Origin: Marivita sp.
Lineage (GTDB): Bacteria; Pseudomonadota; Alphaproteobacteria; Rhodobacterales; Rhodobacteraceae
Length of the DNA stretch: 64,000 nt
Direction: 5' to 3'
NCBI RefSeq assembly: GCF_020055635.1
Contig: NZ_JAIPUT010000016.1
Span: 18,076 to 82,075 of the forward strand
Shown: in pieces, positions 34,657 to 43,023 of the stretch
Layout: every line of letters starts with the position of its first letter
How positions within the stretch are numbered: the first letter of the stretch is position 1
Notes under the pieces: model-generated
Told to the model about the DNA's origin: nothing
Databases searched by the model: none
The model's input: only the letters and a program-made list of their open reading frames with translations
Program-made: the position numbers and the translations under genes

Positions 34657-35520
34657 TCAGCCTTCTGGTGCCAGAACGAAATCAAAGGTGCAGATGGCAT
34701 CCGGCTTTTTCTCGAGCGCGTAGCCAAGCCCATCGGCATCCTTGGCCGGACCCACCTTGGCGATCAGCGACTTGCGCACCCCGAACACCGCATCGTTGTC
34801 GATATATTCCGCGTTCTCGAAGAAAACCTCGGTGGTGATCGAATTCATCCCCGGAGCGCGGACGATGTAATGCAGATGCGCGGGACGCCACGCATGCCGG
34901 TTCCCGGCGCGCAGCAGCTTGCCCACCGGTCCGTCATAGGGAACCGTATAGGGTTTCGGAAGGACGGTGGTGTAATAGAAACTGCCCGTTTCGTCCGCTT
35001 CGAAGATGCCGCGAAGATCGAACTTGTCCTGTCCCTGTTCCTGCTCCTGGATCGGGTAGGTGCCCGCCGCATCCGCCTGCCATGTATCGAGGATCGCGCC
35101 GGGCAGCGGGTTGTGGAGCGTATCCGTCACCTTGCCATGCACCAGAACGGTGACGCCGTCGCGGCCATCGGACAGGTCCGATCCCAATGTCTTGCGCGGC
35201 GCGTCGTCAAGATAGAACGGGCCAAGGTTCGACCCTTCGGTGGCGCCACCCTTGGTGTTGATCATGTCGACCAGTGCCGAAAACCCTACGACATCCGACA
35301 GCAGGATGAATTCATGCCGTTCCGGGGTCGATATCTGTCCGCAATCGTACAGAAAGTTGAGAACCCCCATCCACTCTTCATGCGTGACCTGATTTTCGCG
35401 TGTGAAGTCGTGCAGATGGTCAAGAAATCCGTGAAGAAGTTGCTCGAACCGGCTTCCGGGCTCTGTCTTGAACGTTTGTTTCACCGCCTCCGTGATGGTG
35501 AACTGGTTGATATCCCGCAT
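34657..35520 (-). CDS. Intradiol ring-cleavage dioxygenase (catechol/hydroxyquinol 1,2-dioxygenase type)
   Basis: A 287-residue Fe(III) dioxygenase that opens a catechol-type ring between the hydroxyls. An N-terminal helical dimerisation region (1-100) precedes the beta-sandwich catalytic domain. Probable iron ligands are Tyr155 (AAGTYP), Tyr191 (PKPYTVP), His215 and His217 (RPAHLHY). The length and EGSNLGPFYLDDAP motif fit the hydroxyquinol/chlorocatechol branch. GGGAGGAAATGC precedes the ATG. It is the first gene of the minus-strand operon, divergent from the citryl-CoA-lyase-like gene. No maleylacetate reductase or muconate cycloisomerase is nearby, so the pathway is unclear. Confidence 0.92.
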   Translation of the reverse strand: MRDINQFTITEAVKQTFKTEPGSRFEQLLHGFLDHLHDFTRENQVTHEEWMGVLNFLYDCGQISTPERHEFILLSDVVGFSALVDMINTKGGATEGSNLGPFYLDDAPRKTLGSDLSDGRDGVTVLVHGKVTDTLHNPLPGAILDTWQADAAGTYPIQEQEQGQDKFDLRGIFEADETGSFYYTTVLPKPYTVPYDGPVGKLLRAGNRHAWRPAHLHYIVRAPGMNSITTEVFFENAEYIDNDAVFGVRKSLIAKVGPAKDADGLGYALEKKPDAICTFDFVLAPEG

Positions 35521-35570
35521 GCATTTCCTCCCCTGGAACGATCGCCGCTCGAAGCGACCGATAATTCGAC

Positions 35571-35599
35571 TTGACGGAAAGCTAGTCTGGTCCATACTT
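35571..35599 (+). promoter_or_regulatory. Candidate sigma-70-type promoter for the citryl-CoA-lyase-like operon
   Basis: TTGACG at 35571-35576 and ATACTT at 35594-35599 are separated by 17 bp. This is a good housekeeping-type arrangement about 45 bp before the start codon at 35644, just upstream of the palindrome at 35617-35633. Confidence 0.5.
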
Positions 35600-35616
35600 T
35601 TCGGCAAGAGCAAAAG

Positions 35617-35633
35617 TTTTCGCATTGCGAAAA
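35617..35633. promoter_or_regulatory. Palindromic candidate IclR operator
   Basis: TTTTCGC at 35617-35623 and GCGAAAA at 35627-35633 form a perfect 7-bp inverted repeat around ATT, in the divergent dioxygenase/citryl-CoA-lyase intergenic region and just downstream of a good promoter. The size and symmetry fit IclR-family operators. Repression of the rightward operon by occlusion of the early transcript region is inferred. Confidence 0.5.
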
Positions 35634-35643
35634 AAGGAGAGCC

Positions 35644-36456
35644 ATGCGTATTGGGAAGCAAGACCAGTCTTTCACCGCCATCGCGACATCGGACGCCGAA
35701 AGCGTCACCGTCCGGGGCCATGATTTGTGCGGCGACCTGATCGGCAAGATCAATTTCACCGACTATTTCTGGCTGCTCGTGCTTGGTGACAAACCGACCG
35801 AGGCGCAGCGCGACATGATGGATGCATGCCTCGTCGCGATTGCCGAACATGGTCTTGTACCCTCGGTGCAGGCGGCACGCATGACGCTGGCGGCCGGGCC
35901 GGACGCGTGGCAGGGCGCGATGTCGGCCGGCCTTCTGGGCATGGGCAGCGTTGTTGCAGGAAGCTCGGAATCTGCTGGGCGCTACCTTGCCGAGGTGCTT
36001 GCCAAGGCAGAACGCGATGGCACGGATATCGAAACGGCCGCCATCGCCAGCCTGAAGGATCACAAGGCCGAGCGCCGCAAGGTCGCTGGGCTTGGCCATC
36101 CGCAGCACAGTTCCGGCGATCCTCGGGCCGACAGGCTGCTGGAGATCGCAGACGATCTTGGGGTGTCGGGCAAGTATATCGAAACGCTCCGGATCCTTGG
36201 CAAACACGCCCCAGGCATCATCGAACGCCCGCTGCCGATCAATGTCTCGGGCGCGATCCCGGCCTGTATCCTGGACGCGGGCTGGCCCTTGGACGCGATC
36301 AAGGCGGTGCCGCTGCTGGCCCGCACTGCCGGGTTGTCGGCACATCTCTTTGAGGAAACGCAGCGGTCGATCGGATTCATCATGTCGCACGAGGCGGACC
36401 AGGCCATTGCCTATGACGGCAAGCCATCATCGAAATCATCCAGGGCGGCGGGATAA
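35644..36456 (+). CDS. Citryl-CoA lyase/citrate synthase-like protein
   Basis: A 270-residue short member of the citrate-synthase superfamily, which cleaves or forms 3-hydroxy-3-carboxyacyl-CoA esters. It has the small-form layout, with candidate catalytic histidines in GLGHPQH (about residue 157) and FIMSHEADQA near the C-terminus. It lacks about 150 residues relative to a full citrate synthase, as is usual for the citryl-CoA-lyase-like group. AAAGGAG precedes the ATG. It is first in the rightward operon, 3 bp before the CoA transferase gene. The pair suggests that a ring-cleavage product is activated as a CoA ester and then split (inference). Confidence 0.85.
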   Translation: MRIGKQDQSFTAIATSDAESVTVRGHDLCGDLIGKINFTDYFWLLVLGDKPTEAQRDMMDACLVAIAEHGLVPSVQAARMTLAAGPDAWQGAMSAGLLGMGSVVAGSSESAGRYLAEVLAKAERDGTDIETAAIASLKDHKAERRKVAGLGHPQHSSGDPRADRLLEIADDLGVSGKYIETLRILGKHAPGIIERPLPINVSGAIPACILDAGWPLDAIKAVPLLARTAGLSAHLFEETQRSIGFIMSHEADQAIAYDGKPSSKSSRAAG

Positions 36457-36459
36457 TCC

Positions 36460-37596
36460 ATGGTCAAGATTCTTCAGGATATCCGCGTAATCGAGCTTGG
36501 GACCTACATCACCGGCCCGGCAGCCGGGATGCATCTTGCCGATCTCGGAGCCGACGTCATCAAGGTCGAGCGCCCCGGCACGGGCGATCCGTTCCGGGCG
36601 TTCAAGGGGGGGCTCTATTCGCCGCACTACCAGACCTATAACCGCAACAAGCGGTCCATCGCGCTGGACACCAAGGATCCGGCGGACCTCGCCGTCCTGC
36701 ATGACCTGATCGCGACCGCGGACGTGTTCATCCAGAATTTCCGCCCCGGTGTCGCCGAGAAACTGGGCGCCGGCGAAGATGAGCTGCGCAAGATCAAACC
36801 CGACCTGATCTATTGCGCGATCTCGGGTTTCGGCACGTCCGGCCCGTCGCGCGACCGGCCCGCGTATGACACCGTGGCCCAAGCGGCAAGCGGCTATCTG
36901 CGGCTTCTGACACCGCCGACAAATCCGCGCGTCATCGGTCCCGCCATCGCCGATGCCGTGACCGGCCAATATGCGGCCATGGGTATTCTTGCGGCGCTTC
37001 TGGAACGGTCGAAGTCCGGCAAGGGGAGGCGGCTCGACATCTCCATGCTGGAGGCGATGTGCCATTTCAACCTCGACAGCTTCACGCATTATTACTCGGT
37101 GAACGAAGTGATGGGCCCGCTGTCGCGCCCGGTCGTGTCGCAATCCTACACGTTCGAGTGCGCCGACGGGAAATGGGTCGCAATCCACATGTCGTCGCCG
37201 CCGAAATTCTGGCAAGGCCTGCTTGCCGCGACCGGGCAGGAGCATCTGAACGACGATCCCCGGTTTGCCGAACGGCTCGAGCGGATCAAGCATCAGGACG
37301 ACCTGATCGCGCATTTCACACCGATCTTCGCAACAAGGCCGCGGGATGCGTGGTGTCAGCGTCTGCTTGAAAACGAAGTGCCGCACGCCCCTGCCTACGA
37401 TGCGAGCGAAGCGCTGGAAGACCCGCAGGCGCAACATCTCAGGATCAAGGTCGATGCACCGTCCTCGGAACTTGGCACCTTCACGACCGTGCGCGCGCCT
37501 TACAGTTTCGACGGGACACCAGAACTCGATGTCCTGCCGCCGCCGGTTCTGGATGAACATGGTGACGAAATCCGGGCAGAGCTGTCCAAACGCTAG
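36460..37596 (+). CDS. CaiB/BaiF family III CoA-transferase
   Basis: A 378-residue CoA transferase. The N-terminal Rossmann part (GPAAGMHLADLGADVIKVERPGTGDPFR) and NKRSIALDTK motif are typical. The conserved catalytic Asp that forms the aspartyl-CoA anhydride is Asp137 (RPAYDTVAQAASG). It is slightly shorter than the roughly 400-residue norm. It lies 3 bp after the citryl-CoA-lyase-like gene and probably supplies that enzyme with a CoA ester of a di- or tricarboxylic acid. Confidence 0.92.
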   Translation: MVKILQDIRVIELGTYITGPAAGMHLADLGADVIKVERPGTGDPFRAFKGGLYSPHYQTYNRNKRSIALDTKDPADLAVLHDLIATADVFIQNFRPGVAEKLGAGEDELRKIKPDLIYCAISGFGTSGPSRDRPAYDTVAQAASGYLRLLTPPTNPRVIGPAIADAVTGQYAAMGILAALLERSKSGKGRRLDISMLEAMCHFNLDSFTHYYSVNEVMGPLSRPVVSQSYTFECADGKWVAIHMSSPPKFWQGLLAATGQEHLNDDPRFAERLERIKHQDDLIAHFTPIFATRPRDAWCQRLLENEVPHAPAYDASEALEDPQAQHLRIKVDAPSSELGTFTTVRAPYSFDGTPELDVLPPPVLDEHGDEIRAELSKR

Positions 37597-37644
37597 GACC
37601 GCAGTGCCGTCCATCAGGATCAATTATGCATGGGGAGGTGCAGA

Positions 37645-38046
37645 ATGTCCGAAGAAAACCCGAAAATGGTACCCGCCGCAGCGGTGCTGGAGGCATCGAA
37701 AGAGATGCTCCAGCGCCAGCTTTACGCGATCTTCACGACCCCGACCGACGGGCTGGGTCCGGTCTTTGCGATCATCGAAAAGCATCTGGAATTCCAGGTC
37801 CAGCTTGAAAAGGACGGCATCCTCTATGCTGCCGGGCCGATGTGGACGGATGACGAGCAAAGCTGGGAAGGCGAAGGGCTTGTCGTGGTCAGGGCGGCCT
37901 CCCGCGAAGAGGCCATCACCATCGCCGAGCGCGACCCGATGCATGTCTCCGGCGCGCGGTCCTTCAAGGTGCGGCCATGGCTGATCAACGAAGGGTCGCT
38001 GACGATCACGTTCAACAATTCAAGCCAGACATTCACGATCAACTGA
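37645..38046 (+). CDS. YciI/muconolactone-isomerase-like small protein
   Basis: A 133-residue protein with a YCII-type ferredoxin-like fold (about 25-115). LYAIFTTPTD starts the first strand, the middle LEFQVQLEKDGILYAAGPM matches the YciI core, and RDPMHVSGARSFKVRPW contains the Asp-Pro and His typical of the family. YciI relatives include lyases and dehydrochlorinases acting on ring-cleavage products. GGGGAGG lies 6 bp before the ATG at 37645. It sits between the CoA transferase and the TRAP genes. Confidence 0.8.
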   Translation: MSEENPKMVPAAAVLEASKEMLQRQLYAIFTTPTDGLGPVFAIIEKHLEFQVQLEKDGILYAAGPMWTDDEQSWEGEGLVVVRAASREEAITIAERDPMHVSGARSFKVRPWLINEGSLTITFNNSSQTFTIN

Positions 38047-38067
38047 CAACACTCAAGGGAGGACTTC

Positions 38068-39117
38068 ATGAAACTTCTGCATAGCGCGCTCCTCGCGGGA
38101 CTTCTGGCACTGCCGGTCCACGCGCAGGAAACCATCAACCTGACCGTGGCGTCCAGCCACCCGACCGTTGTTCCATGGGTCGGCATGATCAAGACCCACT
38201 TCATGGCCAGGACGGACGAGATCCTTGCCGAAACCGGCACCTACAAGATCGAATGGAACGAAGCCTTCGGCGGCCAGCTCTACAAGGCCAATGCGACCCT
38301 GACATCGGTCGAGGAAGGCATCACCGACATCGGCTGGGTCTTTTCGTTCCTCGAACAGGCCAAGCTGCCGCTCAGCCAGGCATCGTCGAACGCCCCGTTT
38401 TCGACCTCAAACCCGGCACTGCAACTTGAAGTGCACCAAGAGCTTCTGGAAACCAACGACGCGTTTCGAGAGGAATGGGAACAATACAACCTGAAGGTCC
38501 TCGGCCTGACCGGGACAGATCTCTACGACATCTACACCAAGGAACCGCTGACCGGTATCGACGACATCGACGGGATGAAGATCTCTGCTCCCGGGGTGCT
38601 GGGCAACTGGCTTCGCGGGACCGGGGCGAACGCCGTGGATGGCGCGCTGACGACCTATTACACCGATGTGCAGACAGGTGTGTCCGATGGCGCGCTGACG
38701 CTGGCGCTCGGAGCGCTGCCGATCAAGCTGCACGAAGTTGCGCCCTATATCAATCGCTTCGACGGGGGTGGTGCCTTCTCGGGCGCCGTGGCGATCAACC
38801 GGGACAGCTGGGACAGCCTGCCCGAAGAGGTCCAGAACGCGATGATCGAAGCGGGCAAGCACTACACCGAAGCACATGGCAAGGACCTTGTCGAACGTCA
38901 CGAATTCGCGCTCGACAAGATGGTCGAAATGGGCGCGCAAATCGTTGAAATGCCGGAAGGGGAACTGGTCAAGTGGGTCAACAAGATGCCGGATGTCGCA
39001 AGCGACTGGGCAGCCCCGCTTGAAGAACGCGGCATCCCGGCCAACGCGTTCCTCTCCGCCTATCTGGACGGCCTTCGCGCCCGCGGAGAAACTCCGGCGC
39101 GCGACTGGGACAAGTAG
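38068..39117 (+). CDS. TRAP transporter solute-binding protein, DctP type
   Basis: A 349-residue periplasmic binding protein with a signal peptide (ends PVHAQ) and the DctP fold: TVASSHPTVVPWV at the ligand site, GITDIGWVFSF, and the GMKISAPGVLGNW segment. The TRAP-family arginine-bearing region that grips a carboxylate is represented around KISAPGVLGNWLRGTG. GGGAGGACTTC precedes the ATG. It heads the three-gene TRAP set and likely imports the organic acid degraded by this cluster. Confidence 0.92.
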   Translation: MKLLHSALLAGLLALPVHAQETINLTVASSHPTVVPWVGMIKTHFMARTDEILAETGTYKIEWNEAFGGQLYKANATLTSVEEGITDIGWVFSFLEQAKLPLSQASSNAPFSTSNPALQLEVHQELLETNDAFREEWEQYNLKVLGLTGTDLYDIYTKEPLTGIDDIDGMKISAPGVLGNWLRGTGANAVDGALTTYYTDVQTGVSDGALTLALGALPIKLHEVAPYINRFDGGGAFSGAVAINRDSWDSLPEEVQNAMIEAGKHYTEAHGKDLVERHEFALDKMVEMGAQIVEMPEGELVKWVNKMPDVASDWAAPLEERGIPANAFLSAYLDGLRARGETPARDWDK

Positions 39118-39126
39118 GGCCGCGGC

Positions 39127-39690
39127 TTGAACACCGAAGACAATAACCGCCCCTCCTCCTTGCGGACGGAGGTGCCGGAGACCCGGCTTGAACGGGTCTG
39201 GCACAGGGTGGTGGAGACCTTCGCCGCCCTGGGCACCGTGCTGATCGGTGTCCTGATGGTCATCATCTGCGCCGATATCGTTGCCAGGAACACCATGGGG
39301 GCGTCCTTGCCGCTGGTCTCGGAAGGCGGCGGGCTTCTGGTGGTGGCGCTGGTCGCGCTGCAACTTGCCGCAACCGTGCGGGCAGGGCGACTGGCCAGGA
39401 CAGAGGTGTTCATCCTTCCTTTCGCAGGCCGGTATCCGAGGGCTGGGGCGTTGCTGAACGGTCTGTTCGACCTGACGGGCGCGGTTGTTCTGGGCCTGAT
39501 TGCCTGGGCCTCGATCCGCGTTGTGGAAAAGGATTTCAGCGCCGGCGAATTCATTGGCGTCCCCGGTCTTGCCACGCTGCAGACATGGCCCTTCCGCGTG
39601 CTGATCCTCGCGGGTTTCACGATTGCGGCCATTGAAAGCGCCATTCGCGTGATCGCCGCGCTCCGCCAGACGATGGGACCCCGCCGATGA
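39127..39690 (+). CDS. TRAP transporter small membrane subunit, DctQ type
   Basis: A 187-residue four-helix membrane protein (helices near 35-55, 65-85, 115-135 and 155-175) with the DctQ CADIVARNTMGASLPLVSEGGG region. The first available start is TTG at 39127 with GTAGGG eight bases upstream; a GTG further in is also possible. The stop overlaps the DctM start (ATGA), so the two membrane subunits are coupled. Confidence 0.87.
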   Translation: MNTEDNNRPSSLRTEVPETRLERVWHRVVETFAALGTVLIGVLMVIICADIVARNTMGASLPLVSEGGGLLVVALVALQLAATVRAGRLARTEVFILPFAGRYPRAGALLNGLFDLTGAVVLGLIAWASIRVVEKDFSAGEFIGVPGLATLQTWPFRVLILAGFTIAAIESAIRVIAALRQTMGPRR

Positions 39691-40997
39691 CGCCGTTCGA
39701 AATCGGAACCAGCGCGATTGCCGTTCTGGTGCTGCTTATCCTGATCGGGATGCCCATCGGGATAGGCATGCTTGCCACGTCGTTCGTCGGTGTCGCGCTG
39801 ATCCGCAATGAGACAGTCGCGGTCCGGATGATGGCGCAGGTCGCCAATGACAGCCTCGAGGAATACCTGTTCGCGGTGGTCCCTCTCTTCGTGCTGATGG
39901 GGCTGCTGGTGACTGTCTCGGGTGTGGGCAAGGACACGTTCGACGTGTTCCAGAAACTGCTCAAACGGGTGACGGCGGGGCTTGGTGTCGCCACCGTCTT
40001 TGCCAACGCGGTGTTCGCGGCGATCACCGGCATCTCCATCGCCTCGGCTACGGTGTTCAGCCGGATCGCCGTGCCCGAGATGCGCCGCCACGGCTACACC
40101 AACACATTCGCCACCGGCGTGGTTGCCGGGTCGTCCGTTTTGGGCATGTTGATCCCGCCGTCGCTTCTGATGATCGTTTACGCGGTTCTTGCCGAACAAT
40201 CCGTGGGGCGGATGTTCCTTGCGGGCATTGGGCCGGGGATATTGCTCGCGCTGGCTTTCACCGTGACGATCCTGATCCTTGCCACCACGCGGCGCGATTT
40301 CGTGTTCGAAGCCGGAGACGAGGCCGAGTACGACAATATCGGACTCTTCGACGTCGTCTTGAAATCCATCCCCATTTTGTCCCTGATGGTCCTGGTGCTG
40401 GGCGGGCTTTACGGCGGGTTCCTGAACCCGACAGAGGCTGGCGCGGCGGGTGCCTTCGGCGCGCTCGTCATCGCGCTTCTGCGCCGCTCGCTTGATCGCA
40501 GGGCCTTCTGGCGGCTTCTGGTCGAGACCGGGCAGATCACCGTTTCGGTCCTGTTCCTGATCCTCGCCGCGACCTTCTTCAGCCGGATGCTGGCGCTGTC
40601 CGGCGTGCCCCGCGAACTGTCCGAGTTCTTCCTTTCCGGCAATATCGGTCCCTATGGGTTCCTTCTGGCCTATATCCTGCTGATCGTCGCGCTTGGCTGC
40701 CTGATCGATTCCATCTCGATCATGCTGATCGTCCTGCCGATCGCGCTTCCTGTGGCGGATGCCGCCGGTCTTGACCTGATCTGGTTCGGTGTCATCACCG
40801 TCATCGCGGTCGAGATCGGGCTTCTGACCCCGCCTTTCGGGCTGTCGGTCTATACCATCAAGTCCGCGATGGACGACCCCGACCTCAAGGTGGGAGAAAT
40901 CTTTCGCGGGGCCGCGCCCTTCATCCTGGCCATGCTGGTCACGCTGGCCATCATCATCCTTCTGCCATCCACCGCCACATGGCTGGCCCGTCTTTGA
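39687..40997 (+). CDS. TRAP transporter large permease, DctM type
   Basis: A 436-residue permease with about 12 membrane helices. It has the GMPIGIGMLATSFVGVAL start and the conserved FANAVFAAITGISIASATVFSRIAVPEM and GSSVLGMLIPPSLLMIVYAVLAEQSVG segments of DctM. It provides the Na+-driven transport path. It is coupled to DctQ by an ATGA overlap and followed by the flavin-reductase gene. Confidence 0.94.
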   Translation: MTPFEIGTSAIAVLVLLILIGMPIGIGMLATSFVGVALIRNETVAVRMMAQVANDSLEEYLFAVVPLFVLMGLLVTVSGVGKDTFDVFQKLLKRVTAGLGVATVFANAVFAAITGISIASATVFSRIAVPEMRRHGYTNTFATGVVAGSSVLGMLIPPSLLMIVYAVLAEQSVGRMFLAGIGPGILLALAFTVTILILATTRRDFVFEAGDEAEYDNIGLFDVVLKSIPILSLMVLVLGGLYGGFLNPTEAGAAGAFGALVIALLRRSLDRRAFWRLLVETGQITVSVLFLILAATFFSRMLALSGVPRELSEFFLSGNIGPYGFLLAYILLIVALGCLIDSISIMLIVLPIALPVADAAGLDLIWFGVITVIAVEIGLLTPPFGLSVYTIKSAMDDPDLKVGEIFRGAAPFILAMLVTLAIIILLPSTATWLARL

Positions 40998-41012
40998 ACA
41001 ACGAGGAAACCA

Positions 41013-41540
41013 ATGCCCGACATTCTCATCATTCCCGGAAGCCTGCGTCAGATGTCCTCATCCCGCGCCACCGCCCGCGCGCTTTCACAGCGCCTGGAGG
41101 CACAGGCCAATTGGTCCATTGCCGATATCGGCACCCTTCCGCATTACAACGCCGACGTGACCGACAACCCCGCTGTCGCGGCCTTCGTCGATCAGGTCGG
41201 CGCGGCCGATGGCATTGTTTTTGTGTCGCCGGAATACAATTACAGCGTTCCCGGCGTTCTCAAGAACGCCATCGACTGGGCGTCGCGCCCGGCGTTCGCC
41301 TCTGTCTTCCGTGACAAGCCCTGCTTCGTGGTCAGCGTGTCCGGCGGCGCCCTGGGCGGCGTCCGCGCGCAGGCGCACCTGAAGTACATCCTGAATGGCA
41401 TGCTGGCGCGCGTCTTTGCCGCCAAGGAAGTCGTGGTTCCCAACGCCAATGCCAAGGTCGCGGACGGGCTCTTGAACGATCCCGATGTGCTGGCCTTCGC
41501 CGAGGCCGAGATCATGCCCTTTATCGACAGTCTCGCGTAG
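41013..41540 (+). CDS. NADPH-dependent FMN/quinone reductase-like flavoprotein
   Basis: A 175-residue flavodoxin-like reductase. The FMN phosphate loop is GSLRQMSSSRATAR near residues 9-22, and SPEYNYSVPGVLKNAIDWASRP is the hallmark second motif (NADPH_dep_FMN_red). GAGGAAACC precedes the ATG. It is the last gene of the rightward catabolic operon. It may reduce a quinone intermediate to the hydroquinone/catechol used by the dioxygenase, or supply reduced flavin (inference). Confidence 0.9.
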   Translation: MPDILIIPGSLRQMSSSRATARALSQRLEAQANWSIADIGTLPHYNADVTDNPAVAAFVDQVGAADGIVFVSPEYNYSVPGVLKNAIDWASRPAFASVFRDKPCFVVSVSGGALGGVRAQAHLKYILNGMLARVFAAKEVVVPNANAKVADGLLNDPDVLAFAEAEIMPFIDSLA

Positions 41541-41743
41541 CCTGTCCGCACCCGCAATTTGCGCCGGTTCTTGTTCCGGCCTTGTCCGCCATTGCCAGTC
41601 CGGCCTGGCTGGGCAGGGCCATTCCGCAATCAGGCCAAGATGTCTCGCGCGGGTGTGTAGAGGACATCTGCGCCAAACTGGCGAGGTATCGCCGAGGCCG
41701 CGGCACCCCCGGAACGTTGCCGACACGCTCCCGTTGCCCCGAC

Positions 41744-42823
41744 ATGAAGAATGCGAACAGCACAATCCGCGGGTTCGACGGCATCCGGGCCTTGGCTATC
41801 ATGGCGGTCATCCTGAGCCATACGAACGTGCTTGGTGCGTTGGTTGATCGCGGCTATCTCGCCGAAGGGATTGCCCGTTCCATCAACGGTTCGGCCGGCG
41901 TGCAAGCGTTCTTCGTCTTGTCGGGGTTCCTCATCACGCACCTTCTGGTGCACGAGCAGGACAGGAACGGCGAGGTGTCGCTGCGAAGCTTCTACATTCG
42001 CAGAGCCCTCCGGATCATGCCGATCTATTTTCTCGTGGTTACCGCGACGCTGGTGATGGAGGTCATGTTCGGACAGGTCGCAAGCCCGCAGTCCTTCGCG
42101 CATGCCTATACCTACACCTACAATTTCGTGCCAAAGGAGGAGTATTCGACCAATCTGGGTCATACCTGGTCGCTCGCCGTAGAGGAGCATTTCTATCTGG
42201 TCTGGCCGTTCATTTTCGCGGCCGCCGCCGCGACGTGGCGCCCGCTGCTCCTCGGGCTCCTCGTGTTCGTCCCCGTCGCCGCCATGCTTCACGTCTTCGC
42301 AAGCCAGACAGCGGCCACTGACCAGTTTTTCGTTTATCGCTGGTCCTTCTTCGCCGGCATCAACATCGCGCTCGGATGCCTTGGCGCGCTGCTTGCCAAC
42401 CGCGAAGTCGGGCTTTGCTGGCCGTCGGCCCTCACCGGGCTTGGAGGCTTCGCGCTCGGGGTCGCTTTCTGGTTCATCGAGGCATTTCCCGGGGCATCGC
42501 AGCCGCCCCTCACATCCTATGTCCGAGCGGTGGGGTTCTTGATCCTGATCGTCTGGATCACCCGCAACCAGAACAGTGCCTTCGTCCGGCTGCTCGAACT
42601 GCCTCCAATCCGCTATGTCGGTGTGATCTCTTACGGCCTCTACATGTACCAGGGCTTCTACCTCAGCACCTCACCCTGGCGCGGCCCCGACCAGGTCTGG
42701 CCGCCGGACCGGTGGCTTGGGCTCATCCTCCTCGCGGTCACGGCGCCCCTATCCTATCATTTCATCGAAAGGCCCATTCTGAGGCTCAAGCGCCGTTGGG
42801 AATGGCATGGCCGCCGAACATGA
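41744..42823 (+). CDS. Acyltransferase-3 (OafA/YrhL-type) membrane acyltransferase
   Basis: A 359-residue membrane protein with about ten helices. FDGIRALAIMAVILSHTN near the N-terminus carries the catalytic-type His, followed by GVQAFFVLSGFLIT, FYIRRALRIMPIYFL and the HTWSLAVEEHFYLVWPF block characteristic of the family. Such enzymes transfer acyl groups to surface polysaccharide or lipids. The ATG at 41744 lacks an obvious ribosome site but places the first conserved motif near residue 10; an in-frame 54-codon upstream extension is not conserved-looking. It stands alone between the catabolic and signalling blocks. Confidence 0.88.
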   Translation: MKNANSTIRGFDGIRALAIMAVILSHTNVLGALVDRGYLAEGIARSINGSAGVQAFFVLSGFLITHLLVHEQDRNGEVSLRSFYIRRALRIMPIYFLVVTATLVMEVMFGQVASPQSFAHAYTYTYNFVPKEEYSTNLGHTWSLAVEEHFYLVWPFIFAAAAATWRPLLLGLLVFVPVAAMLHVFASQTAATDQFFVYRWSFFAGINIALGCLGALLANREVGLCWPSALTGLGGFALGVAFWFIEAFPGASQPPLTSYVRAVGFLILIVWITRNQNSAFVRLLELPPIRYVGVISYGLYMYQGFYLSTSPWRGPDQVWPPDRWLGLILLAVTAPLSYHFIERPILRLKRRWEWHGRRT

Positions 42824-42993
42824 TCACTTTCCTGTCACCGTGCAGCAATGCGACGAACCTCCCGACAATGATCCAGCCTGTGTAAGTGACCGGCAGAGGG
42901 AAAAGCACTCCGATCAGCGCTGATTTATGTGACATTTTGGAAACGCAGGTTTTCTCCGGTCTTTCTTGCGACGGGCTTATCGGCTATTTGTGA

Positions 42994-43003
42994 TTTGCGA
43001 AAA
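42994..43003 (+). promoter_or_regulatory. TTTGCGAAAA motif upstream of the response-regulator gene
   Basis: An exact TTTGCGAAAA, oriented toward the response-regulator gene and ending 20 bp before its ATG. It matches the motif in flagellar intergenic regions further right, hinting that this gene belongs to that regulon. Confidence 0.45.
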
Positions 43004-43023
43004 CAATGGAATTGTCCTGAGAC

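Noticed and set aside
33819..34739. In-frame extension of the amidohydrolase through the IclR gene
   Set aside because: The upstream part is a shadow of the IclR gene; GGGAGGAG and MCRLC mark the true start at 33818.
35617..35633. Assignment of the GCGAAAA palindrome to the flagellar motif set
   Set aside because: It is a symmetrical site between catabolic operons with an IclR gene adjacent, unlike the asymmetric, directional flagellar copies.
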